Positions 50,265-59,220 of a stretch of DNA of 64,000 nucleotides are shown in pieces; position 1 is the stretch's first letter, and each line of letters opens with the position of its first letter. Location of the stretch: NCBI GenBank assembly GCA_963802575.1, contig CAWDJF010000005.1, positions 248,001-312,000 of the forward strand. The letters are read 5' to 3'. The position numbers and the translations under genes were made by a program. Below the pieces are notes generated by a model. That model did not search any database, was not told the origin of the DNA, and worked only from the letters and a program-made list of their open reading frames with translations. Source of the stretch: DATFTE01 sp963802575 (GTDB lineage Bacteria > Acidobacteriota > Terriglobia > Terriglobales > Acidobacteriaceae).

Positions 50265-52106
50265 ATGTCGTATCAGCCTATCGAAAATTACGGAATCATC
50301 GGCAACATGCGAACTGTCGCCCTCGTAGGCATGAATGGTTCAATCGACTGGTATTGTTGTCCTCACTTTGATTCGCCCAGCGTTTTTGGGGCAATTTTAG
50401 ATGATAAGAAGGGGGGACGGTTCCAAATTGCTGCTGGCCCTGACGGGGTGCGGTACAAACAGTTCTATTGGCCTTCCACCAATGTCTTAGTGACTCGATT
50501 CCTGCTCCCAGACGGAATTGTCGAACTTGAAGACTTCATGCCGGCGGGGCTGCCTTCCGACTCCCTTGAGTACCATCGCATTTACCGCCGCGTCCGCTGC
50601 GTTAGGGGAGCAGTGGGCATTTGGGTCGCGTGCCGTCCGGCTTTTAATTACGGGCGGCAAGCTCACGAGACGGTGATTGAGACTAACGGGGCGAAATTCA
50701 AGTCAGGCAGCTTGACCTTGACTCTTTCAACTACGGTGCCGCTCAGCGATGACGGGCAGGGTGGGGTGTCCGCCAAATTCGTGCTCACCGAGGGAGAATC
50801 GCAGTCCTTCATTCTGGGGGAAAACAGCGACAGGGACGGTGTTCCCACTCCGCCGTCGAAAGAAGGTGCTGAGCAACTGCTGCGGAGCACCGTGAAATTC
50901 TGGCATAACTGGCTTTCCGGCTGCACGTACCATGGGCGCTGGCGGGACCAGGTGCACAGGTCGGCGTTGGCGTTAAAGCTTCTTACGTTTGAACCTACCG
51001 GGGCGATTATTGCTGCGCCAACCACGAGCTTACCTGAGGTCATCGGAGGCGTCCGCAACTGGGATTATCGCTACACCTGGATGCGCGATGCCGCCTTTAC
51101 CGTCTATGCATTTCTGCGCATCGGTTTCCGAGACGAAGCGGCGGCCTTCCTGGGTTGGCTCGAGAATTACGCGTCCAAGCACGCCCGCCGGAACGCGCCT
51201 GGTGCGGTGATGTTCACGATCGAGGGTGAGACCCATATTCCCGAGTTGATTTTGGACCACTGGGAAGGGTATCGAGGATCCCGCCCGGTCCGAATCGGCA
51301 ATTTGGCGGTCTCGCAGTTTCAAGGAGACATCTACGGCGAACTGATGGATGCACTTTATCTATCCAACAAGTATGTCAGTCCGACGCCGTACGATATGTG
51401 GGTAAAGATCCGAAATCTTATGGAGTGGATCTGCGAGAACTGGCAGCTTCCGGATGCCGGCATTTGGGAGATGCGCAACCGGCGCGAGCATTTCGTCTAC
51501 TCGAAGGTCATGAACTGGGTAGCTCTCGATCGTGGCATCCGGCTCGCTGATAAGCGTGCTCTTCCAGCTGACCGCGCAAAGTGGATCCGCGAGAGGGACC
51601 GCATCTACGAAGAAGTAATGACACAGGGCTGGAACGAGAAGCGCAAATCATTTACACAGTTTTACGGTAGCGAGGACCTGGACGCGTCCCTCCTTGTTAT
51701 GCCGCTGGTCTTCTTCATGGCTCCAACCGATCCGCGGATGATCGGCACCATAGACGCTATCCTAAAAAGCCCCAGTCACGGGGGCCTTGTCACTGACAGC
51801 CTGGTGCATCGCTATCCGCCGCATGCCCGTATTGACGGACTCCCCGGCGAGGAAGGCACTTTTAACATGTGCTCCTTTTGGCTTGTGGAAGCGCTGACAC
51901 GCGCAGGCCTGGCGTATCCCGAAAGGCTGGCTCAGGCCAGGTTGCTGTTTGAACGGGTGCTGGGCTATGCGAATCACCTTGGGCTTTATGCAGAGCAGAC
52001 CGGGCCGCAGGGCGAGGCGCTGGGCAATTTCCCCCAGGCTTTCACTCATCTCGCGTTGATCAGCGCCGCATTCAATCTGGACCGCATGTTAGGTAGCCAG
52101 GTTTGA
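50265..52106 (+). CDS. GH15-family glucoamylase/trehalase-like hydrolase
   Basis: 613 aa, matching the bacterial GH15 glucoamylase/trehalase-like proteins: N-terminal MSYQPIENYGIIGNMRTVAL, an N-terminal beta domain to about 230, then the alpha/alpha barrel. Signatures include RNWDYRYTWMRDAAFTVYAF, DAGIWEMRNRREHFVYSKVM (with the catalytic acid Glu region), and EEGTFNMCSFWLVEALTRAG near the C-terminus (catalytic base Glu). Cytoplasmic (no signal). Length is normal. Likely acts on alpha-linked glucose such as trehalose or maltooligosaccharide. The tRNA-Ser remnant is just downstream. Confidence 0.9.
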   Translation: MSYQPIENYGIIGNMRTVALVGMNGSIDWYCCPHFDSPSVFGAILDDKKGGRFQIAAGPDGVRYKQFYWPSTNVLVTRFLLPDGIVELEDFMPAGLPSDSLEYHRIYRRVRCVRGAVGIWVACRPAFNYGRQAHETVIETNGAKFKSGSLTLTLSTTVPLSDDGQGGVSAKFVLTEGESQSFILGENSDRDGVPTPPSKEGAEQLLRSTVKFWHNWLSGCTYHGRWRDQVHRSALALKLLTFEPTGAIIAAPTTSLPEVIGGVRNWDYRYTWMRDAAFTVYAFLRIGFRDEAAAFLGWLENYASKHARRNAPGAVMFTIEGETHIPELILDHWEGYRGSRPVRIGNLAVSQFQGDIYGELMDALYLSNKYVSPTPYDMWVKIRNLMEWICENWQLPDAGIWEMRNRREHFVYSKVMNWVALDRGIRLADKRALPADRAKWIRERDRIYEEVMTQGWNEKRKSFTQFYGSEDLDASLLVMPLVFFMAPTDPRMIGTIDAILKSPSHGGLVTDSLVHRYPPHARIDGLPGEEGTFNMCSFWLVEALTRAGLAYPERLAQARLLFERVLGYANHLGLYAEQTGPQGEALGNFPQAFTHLALISAAFNLDRMLGSQV

Positions 52107-52226
52107 CCAAGTGTCACAACGCTTCGAAGGGATTTCGAACCATGTCTCCTCCCGAAGATGTTGGGGGAGGTTCTGACTGCCCTAGCACAGGAGAAGGATT
52201 TTCGCGGCTGTTCGGCCCAAATAGTA

Positions 52227-52249
52227 TGGCGGAGAGGGTGGGATTTGAA
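52227..52249 (-). other. tRNA-Ser 3'-end remnant, probable attachment site
   Basis: Read on the minus strand: TTCAAATCCCACCCTCTCC then GCCA, the T-loop/acceptor/CCA end of a tRNA-Ser. The rest of the tRNA is absent to the right, as expected where an element displaced the 3' end. The intact tRNA would lie at the far (right) end of the element, not visible here. Confidence 0.65.
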
Positions 52250-52330
52250 GCCAAGGTACACCCTCAAACAAAAGACTTAGTGCGGCACGGACAGCACCGT
52301 AAGTGAATGAAAGTACATGTTAGACAAGGT

Positions 52331-52360
52331 GGGTGATTTGAAATGATTTGCAAATCACCC
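52331..52360. promoter_or_regulatory. Inverted repeat GGGTGATTTG-N10-CAAATCACCC
   Basis: Perfect 10-bp arms, with GATTTG repeated in the loop as well. Lies about 80 bp from the tRNA remnant, upstream of the excisionase-like gene; possible regulator or recombinase binding site. Confidence 0.45.
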
Positions 52361-52549
52361 CAGGACCCTCCCCGTGTAGTTCCACAGGGCACACGTCAAC
52401 ACGCCCGCCGTTCCCGGTCCAGGCGTTCACAGTTTTTCCGCAGTCGCCATTCTTTGGTACAAGCAAAATGAGTGGTTTACAGGAGTTGATAAGAGTTGTT
52501 TGACAGCTAATGTTGATCGGCCGTATTGCTGGAATGGGGGAGAAGAACC

Positions 52550-52813
52550 ATGAGCGACAGATTGGTGAGCGTGAACGAAACGGCAGAACGCCTCGGGTTG
52601 GCGAGATCCACGATTCGCCTTTGGGTGCGACTCGGGAAGATTGGGCACGTAAAACTTTCGCGTCGCGTCTTGATCCCCGATGTGGAGATTCGGCGCCTCG
52701 TTCAGTGCAACACCGTGCCGGCGATCGCGGCACAAGGCAACCCGGCGACAGCACCCGGGCCGCAGGCGGCATTTGATTGGAAGATGAGACAAGCGGCCGA
52801 CAACGATTTTTGA
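52550..52813 (+). CDS. MerR/excisionase-like helix-turn-helix protein
   Basis: 87 aa from the ATG at 52550, with GGGGGAG upstream. A winged helix-turn-helix typical of excisionases and MerR-type DNA-binding domains: SVNETAERLGLARSTIRLWV, RLGKIGHVKLSRRVLIPDVE. The tail is Ala/Pro-rich. Position next to the tRNA remnant and before the rep-like gene fits a regulator or Xis of an integrative element. Which partner recombinase it serves is unknown; no integrase gene is seen. Confidence 0.8.
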   Translation: MSDRLVSVNETAERLGLARSTIRLWVRLGKIGHVKLSRRVLIPDVEIRRLVQCNTVPAIAAQGNPATAPGPQAAFDWKMRQAADNDF

Positions 52814-52885
52814 TGCAGAAAGGCCAACGCGCCAGGGGGCAAACCTAGCGCGATTGGAAACTTGATTGTTGGACCAGGAGTTAAC

Positions 52886-54226
52886 ATGATTACCGTAGCA
52901 TCGAATGCCGACACACGGCAATATCCTAGCGGGAGCGCTGAGCACAAAGCAAAACCACGTGTAGACGTACCCCGCACGGATGACATGACGAGTTACAAGC
53001 TATCGAAGCTTGTAACGTCTCTGCCTAGGATTGGCGGCACTAAGCGCGCTGTCCTGCGGGCGATGTGCGACCACTACCCCAACATATGGCTGAGCATTCC
53101 GAAGCTTGCACAGGAAGCAGGATTCGGAACCACGGCAACCCGAAAATCTGTCCGGGGACTCGAGACCGATGGTCTAATCCATCCCGTCGGTGCACGGAAG
53201 GGAGGTCGGAACCTATCAGAGCAGTATCTTATCGACGTGAAAAAGATACTCGCTGAAACCCAACGTAGCGCGTCGGCTTTGAGTGAACAAAACCCAATGC
53301 CTGGCGACAGAAACCCAACGCCAGGCGAGCAAAACCCAACGCCACGCGTTGCCGAACAGAGAACTAACAAAGAATCTAACAAAAACCTTGCGTGCACGTT
53401 CGTTCGCGCCGACGTTTCTTCTCAAGATCACGATCCAATTTCCGATGACTGCTGGAGCTGCGCACTTGCCCAGGTAACCGAATACGACCGTCGAACTCCC
53501 ACGTGGGACGAGACCGGCGAAATGCGCTTCTTCCTGGTCCCGGCGGAGCAGTGGCTACAGGAAACGCTAGACGCACTTCTTGAGGACCTCATAACAGATC
53601 CCACAACCGGAAATGAGTACGAAAACTCGGAGTGGTGGTGGGACCTGCCGCAATCGCAACTAGATGAATGGTTCTTGGGCGCATGTATAGCCCGTGCGAT
53701 GGGCTACGAACCTTACACAGAGTCTGTCGCCGTCGAGAAACGCTGGAAAGCGGCGATCGCGGAATGGAAAGGCGCGACGCAATTCCAATTGCGGGCAGAA
53801 CTGATCGGTCGCAAGGAGACTCCCATTTCCGCAGCGGTTGAATCTGAAAAGTCCGCTGAACAGACCACCATGTCGCAACAAACGATCCAAGAATTGCTTC
53901 AGACCAGGCGCAAGGAACTTGGTTCAGGGTTCATAGCGCTGACCCGAAACGAAGAACAACAGTTGCTTTCGGCGATGGTGAAGCCTCTCGATACCAAGGG
54001 CAACTCTGAAGCCTACCCAGTCGGGTTTACTCCTCTGGAAGGTGCTTCAGCTTGGAGACTGTTGCACGTCTTACTGCGACCGGATTCGGCGGCTGCGAAA
54101 GCGAGACAAACGGACGTCTACGACAAACTCGAGCCTGCAGTGCGAGAGACGAACAGGAACATTCTCTTCGTCGCACTTGATCCGAAGTATTGGCCCGAAC
54201 CCAGGCGCGGCCTGATTTCTCTTTAA
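52886..54226 (+). CDS. Replication-initiator-like winged-helix protein
   Basis: 446 aa from ATG 52886 (GGAG upstream). The first 130 residues hold a helix-turn-helix (YKLSKLVTSLPRIGGTKRAV, then PNIWLSIPKLAQEAGFGTTA, TRKSVRGLETDGLIHPVGAR), like the HTH_36-type replication proteins of phages and plasmids. A low-complexity linker with the repeated unit EQNPTPG/RNPTPG follows (about 142-160), and the C-terminal half is an acidic domain rich in Trp (EWWWDLPQSQLDEWFLGACI) of no recognised family. Probably the element's replication or regulatory protein. Confidence 0.65.
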   Translation: MITVASNADTRQYPSGSAEHKAKPRVDVPRTDDMTSYKLSKLVTSLPRIGGTKRAVLRAMCDHYPNIWLSIPKLAQEAGFGTTATRKSVRGLETDGLIHPVGARKGGRNLSEQYLIDVKKILAETQRSASALSEQNPMPGDRNPTPGEQNPTPRVAEQRTNKESNKNLACTFVRADVSSQDHDPISDDCWSCALAQVTEYDRRTPTWDETGEMRFFLVPAEQWLQETLDALLEDLITDPTTGNEYENSEWWWDLPQSQLDEWFLGACIARAMGYEPYTESVAVEKRWKAAIAEWKGATQFQLRAELIGRKETPISAAVESEKSAEQTTMSQQTIQELLQTRRKELGSGFIALTRNEEQQLLSAMVKPLDTKGNSEAYPVGFTPLEGASAWRLLHVLLRPDSAAAKARQTDVYDKLEPAVRETNRNILFVALDPKYWPEPRRGLISL

Positions 54227-54301
54227 GCTCTACAATTGGGCTGGGGCACAGTTTACGCTCTTGCGGTAAACAATGCCCTTGAAGGAGAACGAACGGCCCA
54301 G

Positions 54302-56140
54302 ATGATTCCTCGTCCTACTGTTTTCGTGTGCGGCACCTACTCGGACCTAAGCGAGGAGCGCGGCGCGGTGCTTGATGCGATCCAGCGACTTCAGTTCAAT
54401 CACGATTCTATGGAATTCTTTGGGGCACGCTCCGACCAACCAATTGAGACTTGCCTCGCAGAGGTGCGATCCAGCGATATCCTGCTGGTCATCGTCGGTC
54501 GAAAATATGGATCCCTTGTTCCCGGCGCCGAGATCTCGTATTCGGAGGCAGAATACCGTGAGGCGCAACGACTTCACCTTCCTTGTCTAGTGTACTTCCT
54601 GCACGAGGAGGAATCCGGCGCCACAGAGAAGTCTTTGGGGGATACAGATAATCTCGGCAAGCTTCAAAGGTGGAGGGCGGAACTCAGTGCGAAACACACC
54701 GTACACCGCTTCAAGACGAGCCGCGATCTTGCAGTGCAAGCCGCAGTTGACCTTCCGAGGGAGATAGGCAGATTGCATAGGACTCCGAGTACTCCGGGAG
54801 GGCGCCCGCACGAACCAAAAATCCATTTAAAACTGCGTTTCTGTAGAAGATTTGGCGATGCAGCCCGGCAACTATTGTATGGCTTAGCCACAGATGCCGA
54901 AGGAAATCTAATCATTGCAGGAAGCTTTTGGGGAGAAGTGGATTTCGGGGGAGCACCCCTGAAGAGTGCAGGAGACAGCAATATTTTCATCGCGAAGTTC
55001 GATAGAGGTGGCAGGCACCTATGGAGCAGTAGCTTCGGTGACTCCGACGAAAAAGTAGCAGTGGGTGTGGATGTAGATTCCAACGGCGCCATTTTTGTCG
55101 CGAGCGCGTTTACTGGCACTCTGGATTTTGGTGGTCGCCCTCTCATTTCCAAGGGCCGATATAGTCTTGGCCTAGCGAAACTTGATGCGAATGGGAATCA
55201 CTTATGGAGTCGCTCGTATGGCGACGAAGGATACTACGTCCCAGAGTGCCTTGCGGTGACACAAGATGGCGGAGTTCTCGTCGCCGGGCGTTTCACCGGC
55301 TCAATGGATTTTGGTGGTGAAAGAATCACGTGCGAGAGTTCTCAGACTGATATTTTCTTGGCATCCTGGTCCGCGGAAGGTGAACATTTATGGGCCAGGA
55401 GATTTGGTGGGCCATATGAGCAGCAAACGAGATCGATCGCAAGCGGCGGGAATGGCTCCATCGCACTTACAGGCGTATTCAAGGGTTCCATAAGATTTGA
55501 TGGAGAGCAGTTGGTAGAGGAACACCCTGGTGACTACTGCGGATTCCTTGCAAAGCTTGGCGGGGATGGAGCTACCAATTGGTGTAAGCGATTTGGGGAG
55601 CCATACGCGGAACAGGGCTCGGCAATTGCGTTCGACCGGAAGAACGGCGATATTATCGCGTCAGGGTTTATCCGCAACAAATTGCCGGTGGAAGCCTCAA
55701 GTAAGATGCAATGTCTTTGTTTGTTTGCTCGATATGATGGGTCAGGAATTCTCCAGTGGTCCAAGAGCTTCGGCGCACGTGCACTCCCAGATAGCCTTTC
55801 AGTCATTCCCGGTGGCGACATTCTTCTCGCTGGGCATTTTGAAGGGAGTGTGGATTTCGGATTGGGAGCCTTGGTAGGCGCCGGAGGAAACGACATTTAT
55901 GCGGGGATTTTCGCCCCTAACGGAGTTCCCCTCTGGTCCGAACGTTTCGGCGACGAGCGCCAGCAGTTTTTGATTAGAGGTGTGCACAATGCGGGTGGAC
56001 AGGTTGCCCTCGCAGGCTCCTTCCATGGCACCATTGATTTCGGGAATGGTCCCATGACCGCGTCGGGCTACGACGGCACAAGCGAGGGTAATGAGGATAT
56101 CTTCCTGGCGGTTTTTGAAACTCAAGACGCACGACCCTAG
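54302..56140 (+). CDS. DUF4062 protein fused to a seven-bladed SBBP-like propeller
   Basis: 612 aa from ATG 54302; no signal peptide, so intracellular. Residues 1-160 match DUF4062 (VFVCGTYSDLSEERGAVLDA, then RSSDILLVIVGRKYGSL, ISYSEAEYREAQRLHLPCLV with Glu82/Glu84). Residues about 180-612 form seven imperfect tandem units of about 60 aa, each with an initial (F/Y)G and a DFGG-type motif (EVDFGG, TLDFGG, SMDFGG, SIRFDG, SVDFGL, TIDFGN; one unit is diverged). In TEP1/NWD1-like proteins DUF4062 sits before a NACHT ATPase and WD40 propeller; here the ATPase is absent. Immediately follows the rep-like gene and is probably cargo of the element. Confidence 0.82.
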   Translation: MIPRPTVFVCGTYSDLSEERGAVLDAIQRLQFNHDSMEFFGARSDQPIETCLAEVRSSDILLVIVGRKYGSLVPGAEISYSEAEYREAQRLHLPCLVYFLHEEESGATEKSLGDTDNLGKLQRWRAELSAKHTVHRFKTSRDLAVQAAVDLPREIGRLHRTPSTPGGRPHEPKIHLKLRFCRRFGDAARQLLYGLATDAEGNLIIAGSFWGEVDFGGAPLKSAGDSNIFIAKFDRGGRHLWSSSFGDSDEKVAVGVDVDSNGAIFVASAFTGTLDFGGRPLISKGRYSLGLAKLDANGNHLWSRSYGDEGYYVPECLAVTQDGGVLVAGRFTGSMDFGGERITCESSQTDIFLASWSAEGEHLWARRFGGPYEQQTRSIASGGNGSIALTGVFKGSIRFDGEQLVEEHPGDYCGFLAKLGGDGATNWCKRFGEPYAEQGSAIAFDRKNGDIIASGFIRNKLPVEASSKMQCLCLFARYDGSGILQWSKSFGARALPDSLSVIPGGDILLAGHFEGSVDFGLGALVGAGGNDIYAGIFAPNGVPLWSERFGDERQQFLIRGVHNAGGQVALAGSFHGTIDFGNGPMTASGYDGTSEGNEDIFLAVFETQDARP

Positions 56141-56226
56141 CCGATGATCACTGGCGTCGACGCGACGCTTGACACCTAAACGCTGATATATTGCCGAGAA
56201 CGGGCGATCTGCGGCATGTTCGGTTC

Positions 56227-56928
56227 ATGGCCATTACCGTCGAAGTCGCCGGCAACGTCGAATACCGGTTGTCCCCGAATCGCGCGCTGCGAACCGAGCG
56301 GGTCGCAGAGCATATCAACCCGACCCTCCACTTTTGTCGGGCGCTAATTGAAAACGGTTTTGCCGACGCCCTCAAAACGTAAAACGGCGCGCCGACCCAG
56401 CAAGCCTTGGACGCCATCGAATGGCTTCAGGCTCGCACAGATTGGTGCCGCGTCCCAGGGTGTCCGATTCCGCCAGAGGAACTTCGTCCTGAATTTTATG
56501 GAACTTTCGAGTGGGCCTGCCGCTGGCTTGGGGAAGATCCCGACCAGGTACGGGCGGAGGGACTACCCCGGCAAACTTGCCGCGCGGTTCCAAGGGCACC
56601 CAACAGAGTACAGATAGCCGCGCAACGAACCCGTGCAATTCGGACGGGAGCGAAACACGCCGCGAGACACATTGAGGGTTTGCCGGCCATCTATCAAACG
56701 TGGGCGCAGGCGGCCACGGAGTGGGAGCAACGCAAAGCGACGAGTGCCACACAAACGCACGGAAACGGCCCTACAACGCAAAGCAACGGTGCTGGTGACC
56801 CGGAACATCATCCGGCACCCGGCAACGCGCCAGAGAGTACCTTAGGGGCGTTTCAGTGTTCTGACTTACTCGCGTGTATCGTCGCAAGCGACGCCAGAGC
56901 AGAGTGCAGTGTGCGTCTTAGTTATTAA
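56227..56928 (+). pseudogene. Phage-type protein with in-frame stop
   Basis: One continuous frame: 56227 (MAITVEVAGNVEYRLSPN) up to a TAA at 56380-56382, then the same frame continues (NGAPTQQALDAIEWLQARTD, then YGTFEWACRWLGEDPDQVRA) to 56928. The second part resembles short phage/integrative-element proteins that carry an FEWxCxxLGLDPxxVR signature. Downstream of RAEGLPRQ the sequence becomes Arg/Ala-rich and less ordered. Probably a broken gene; readthrough cannot be excluded. Confidence 0.5.
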
Positions 56929-56971
56929 ACGTGAGCGCATGTTTCAATTAGTAACAATGAGACAATCCGAA

Positions 56972-57907
56972 TCAGGGACGCTGAAGGCTAACTTTCGTGA
57001 CCTCCACCGGAATGTTCACGTATCCCATTTGGTCTAACAGCAGCCCAACGCTGACTCTGGTGAAGGAAGGATGATTCCCCGGTCCGATGTATATCTTCGC
57101 GATTGGCAAGAGAGGCACGCGACGATGGACCCACTGCGGCGTCGAAATCGGGAGATACCTTCCGAGCATCGTCTTTTTCTGGGAGAACCGCACGTCCCTA
57201 AACTCCGAGCCTTCGAGTTCATGTACCAGACGGAACTCATTTTCTGCTTTCCACTTTGGGTCTTTCGCCAGCGGAGCGAGTTTGTAAACCCATTCATCCC
57301 ACGCGAGGAAGAACTCCTCACCCCACTTCGCCGGGTCCTGCAGACGTTCACCAGTAAGCCCCTCAAGGTAGAAAGCCAAGGTCGCGTCGGTTAGTTCTTT
57401 CGATACTTGTTCGTGACGCGCTCGGTCGTAAGAAACACGGTAAACCGTGCTGGTAGGCTTCCGCCAGAAACCACGAGCGTAGAACCCTATCGCGTAGCCA
57501 TTATCCTTCCCGTACCGGTCCCACTGGCTGAGATCATCTTCTTCAGCACTGAAGCAGGCCACGAAAAACTTGCTCGCGCCATGCGTCGGTGCATCGGGGT
57601 CGTCCTTCACGTACTCCAAGACCTTGTTCAGGAAGGTCCGCGCTAATTCGTCGTCCTTCTTTTCTTCGAGCACTTGCGCCAGCGATTTCTTGAACAAGTC
57701 AGTCGCGTATTTTGTCTCGTTCCGGTCGTTCAGGGAGGAGACCTGTGTTGCGTAAATGCTTGATGATTGCAGAATGCCGAGAAAGCCCGGTCCATCCGTG
57801 TAATGCCAAATGATGTCGTCGGGCTTGTAATCGAAGAGGCCAATCTCTTGCGCCTTCTCGCTGACGAACTTGCGGTACTTCTCGTTCTCTTCGGGGGTTA
57901 CTGGCAT
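56972..57907 (-). CDS. DUF2971 protein
   Basis: 311 aa from the ATG at 57907 (the open frame extends to a TTG at 57946). Opens with NEKYRKFVSEKAQEIGLFDY and the DUF2971 signature (IIWHYTDGPGFLGILQSSSI, SSLNDRNETKYATDLF), plus CFSAEEDDLSQWDRYGKDNG near the middle. It has no signal peptide. Its function is unknown; the family occurs in variable regions and I would consider an enzyme or toxin-like role, which is inference. Converges on the broken phage-type gene. Confidence 0.82.
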   Translation of the reverse strand: MPVTPEENEKYRKFVSEKAQEIGLFDYKPDDIIWHYTDGPGFLGILQSSSIYATQVSSLNDRNETKYATDLFKKSLAQVLEEKKDDELARTFLNKVLEYVKDDPDAPTHGASKFFVACFSAEEDDLSQWDRYGKDNGYAIGFYARGFWRKPTSTVYRVSYDRARHEQVSKELTDATLAFYLEGLTGERLQDPAKWGEEFFLAWDEWVYKLAPLAKDPKWKAENEFRLVHELEGSEFRDVRFSQKKTMLGRYLPISTPQWVHRRVPLLPIAKIYIGPGNHPSFTRVSVGLLLDQMGYVNIPVEVTKVSLQRP

Positions 57908-58228
57908 GCCCGATATTCTATCGTGCAGCGAACGATCACCCACCAAACGCCTGCCGTAGGACTCAACACCAGGGGCCGTATCGCCGGTTTAGATTGTTCG
58001 GCGCTACAACGGAAGCATGGCAGTCGTTGGAAGCGATTCCGTCGGAAGAACTTCGTCAAGAGTCGCTGGCTATCCGAACTGGAACCAGAGCGGCAGGCGT
58101 ATCGCAGGCATGGCTTACGCCTATTATGTAAGCGTAGAAGAACAAATAACTTACGGGTCCCTCTCAGCACATTGCGGCACGGGGTGCGCGCCACCGCGAA
58201 CTTTTCTTAGAGACATGGTAAAAAGTTG

Positions 58229-58255
58229 GTCAACACCAGTCAACAGTGGTCAACA
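58229..58255 (+). promoter_or_regulatory. Three GTCAACA boxes at 10-bp spacing
   Basis: GTCAACA at 58229-58235, 58239-58245 and 58249-58255, one helical turn apart, ending 15 bp before the HTH/zinc gene start. Probable operator or iteron. Confidence 0.65.
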
Positions 58256-58269
58256 GGGAGGGTTAGGCA

Positions 58270-58794
58270 ATGAGCAAGTGCACTTTACGTGAAATAGCAC
58301 GACGGTGGGGCGTGGATCCGAGTTACGTCTCCCGATTTCTGAAGCGCGCGGGAATTGCCGCGGGACCAGATAAACTCTACGACTTCAAGGCTGCCACACG
58401 GGCGAGGGAGCAGGGCACGCTGGTGGGCAGCGGCATCAAGAGGCGCCTGGAACCGCTGGAACTGGTGGAGGAATCGGTGAAAACGGCGGCACCCGCGACG
58501 AAGGTCCAGATACCGTGGCTTCCGCAGAGGCCCGGGCCGACGAATCACTGCACCGCCTGTGGCAGTCGTTACAACATCGAGTTCAACAGTACTGCTCCGT
58601 TCGTCGGAGGCGATGAGTTTTACTGTACTGATGAATGCCGAGCTTGGCACGCTGCCGGTTGGAGCAAGGTACAGATTCGCAGGGAACTAAAATCTCGGTA
58701 CATCGGGCTGGGAACGTTCACCAAGGAAGAATTCGTAGAACTTGGCGACCGTGCCTATGACTGGGCCGACGAAAACGGGTGTCCCGGAAGTTGA
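58270..58794 (+). CDS. HTH plus Cys-rich (zinc-type) protein
   Basis: 174 aa from ATG 58270. Residues 3-28 are a helix-turn-helix (CTLREIARRWGVDPSYVSRF). The middle is a charged linker, and the C-terminal half holds HCTACGSRYN and DEFYCTDECRAWHAAG (a C-x2-C ... C-x3-C pattern), suggesting a zinc-binding ribbon. It follows three phased GTCAACA boxes, so it may bind its own promoter. The last 40 bp overlap the convergent small gene. No named family recognised. Confidence 0.72.
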   Translation: MSKCTLREIARRWGVDPSYVSRFLKRAGIAAGPDKLYDFKAATRAREQGTLVGSGIKRRLEPLELVEESVKTAAPATKVQIPWLPQRPGPTNHCTACGSRYNIEFNSTAPFVGGDEFYCTDECRAWHAAGWSKVQIRRELKSRYIGLGTFTKEEFVELGDRAYDWADENGCPGS

Positions 58795-59138
58795 GCCAAG
58801 CTGCGGTCAGGGTCCGGCACGATCTTGGCCCGATTTATCAGGATGGTCTGATCGAGCGGCGACCCCATCGTCCAATACTTCCACTCGCCAACGTTCAGGT
58901 ATGAGTAAGTGGCCTTTCCGAACCGTTCCTTGTAACCATGATGGCGAATGTGCATGACGAACCGCTCAAACGCGGGTACGTCGCCGGCGTGATCCCGCAG
59001 CGTGTACCAATGTGGCATCTGCGGCATCGACTTGGCGAACTTCCAACGCGAGTTTTCGATGAAGTCCAGGATCTCGGCGTCAGTCATTCGGTCGGTTGTG
59101 ACGGAATCCGCATGCATTCTGGGTAAACTCGATGTCAT
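58755..59138 (-). CDS. Small conserved protein, possibly element-encoded
   Basis: 127 aa from the ATG at 59138; the open frame continues to 59219, directly next to the 13-bp repeats. It reads MTDAEILDFIENSRWKFAKS (residues 18-37), AFERFVMHIRHHGYKERFGK, ATYSYLNVGEWKYWTMG. Conserved-looking but unknown; similar short proteins occur in phages and islands. Overlaps the end of the HTH/zinc gene by 40 bp on the opposite strand. Confidence 0.6.
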   Translation of the reverse strand: MTSSLPRMHADSVTTDRMTDAEILDFIENSRWKFAKSMPQMPHWYTLRDHAGDVPAFERFVMHIRHHGYKERFGKATYSYLNVGEWKYWTMGSPLDQTILINRAKIVPDPDRSLAQLPGHPFSSAQS

Positions 59139-59220
59139 TCGAACGCTCTGATCTAGCGCATCGGTAGTCAGAGTATAACCCACGAATGCTCTGGCTTCAC
59201 AAATAAAAGACTCTGTCATA

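Noticed and set aside
52103..52306. Small frame covering the tRNA remnant
   Set aside because: Reads MAERVGFE-like sequence, the usual shadow of tRNA-Ser ends; not a protein.
54236..54301. Extension of the DUF4062 gene to 54236
   Set aside because: No ribosome binding site supports it, and the DUF4062 pattern starts at MIPRPTVFV.
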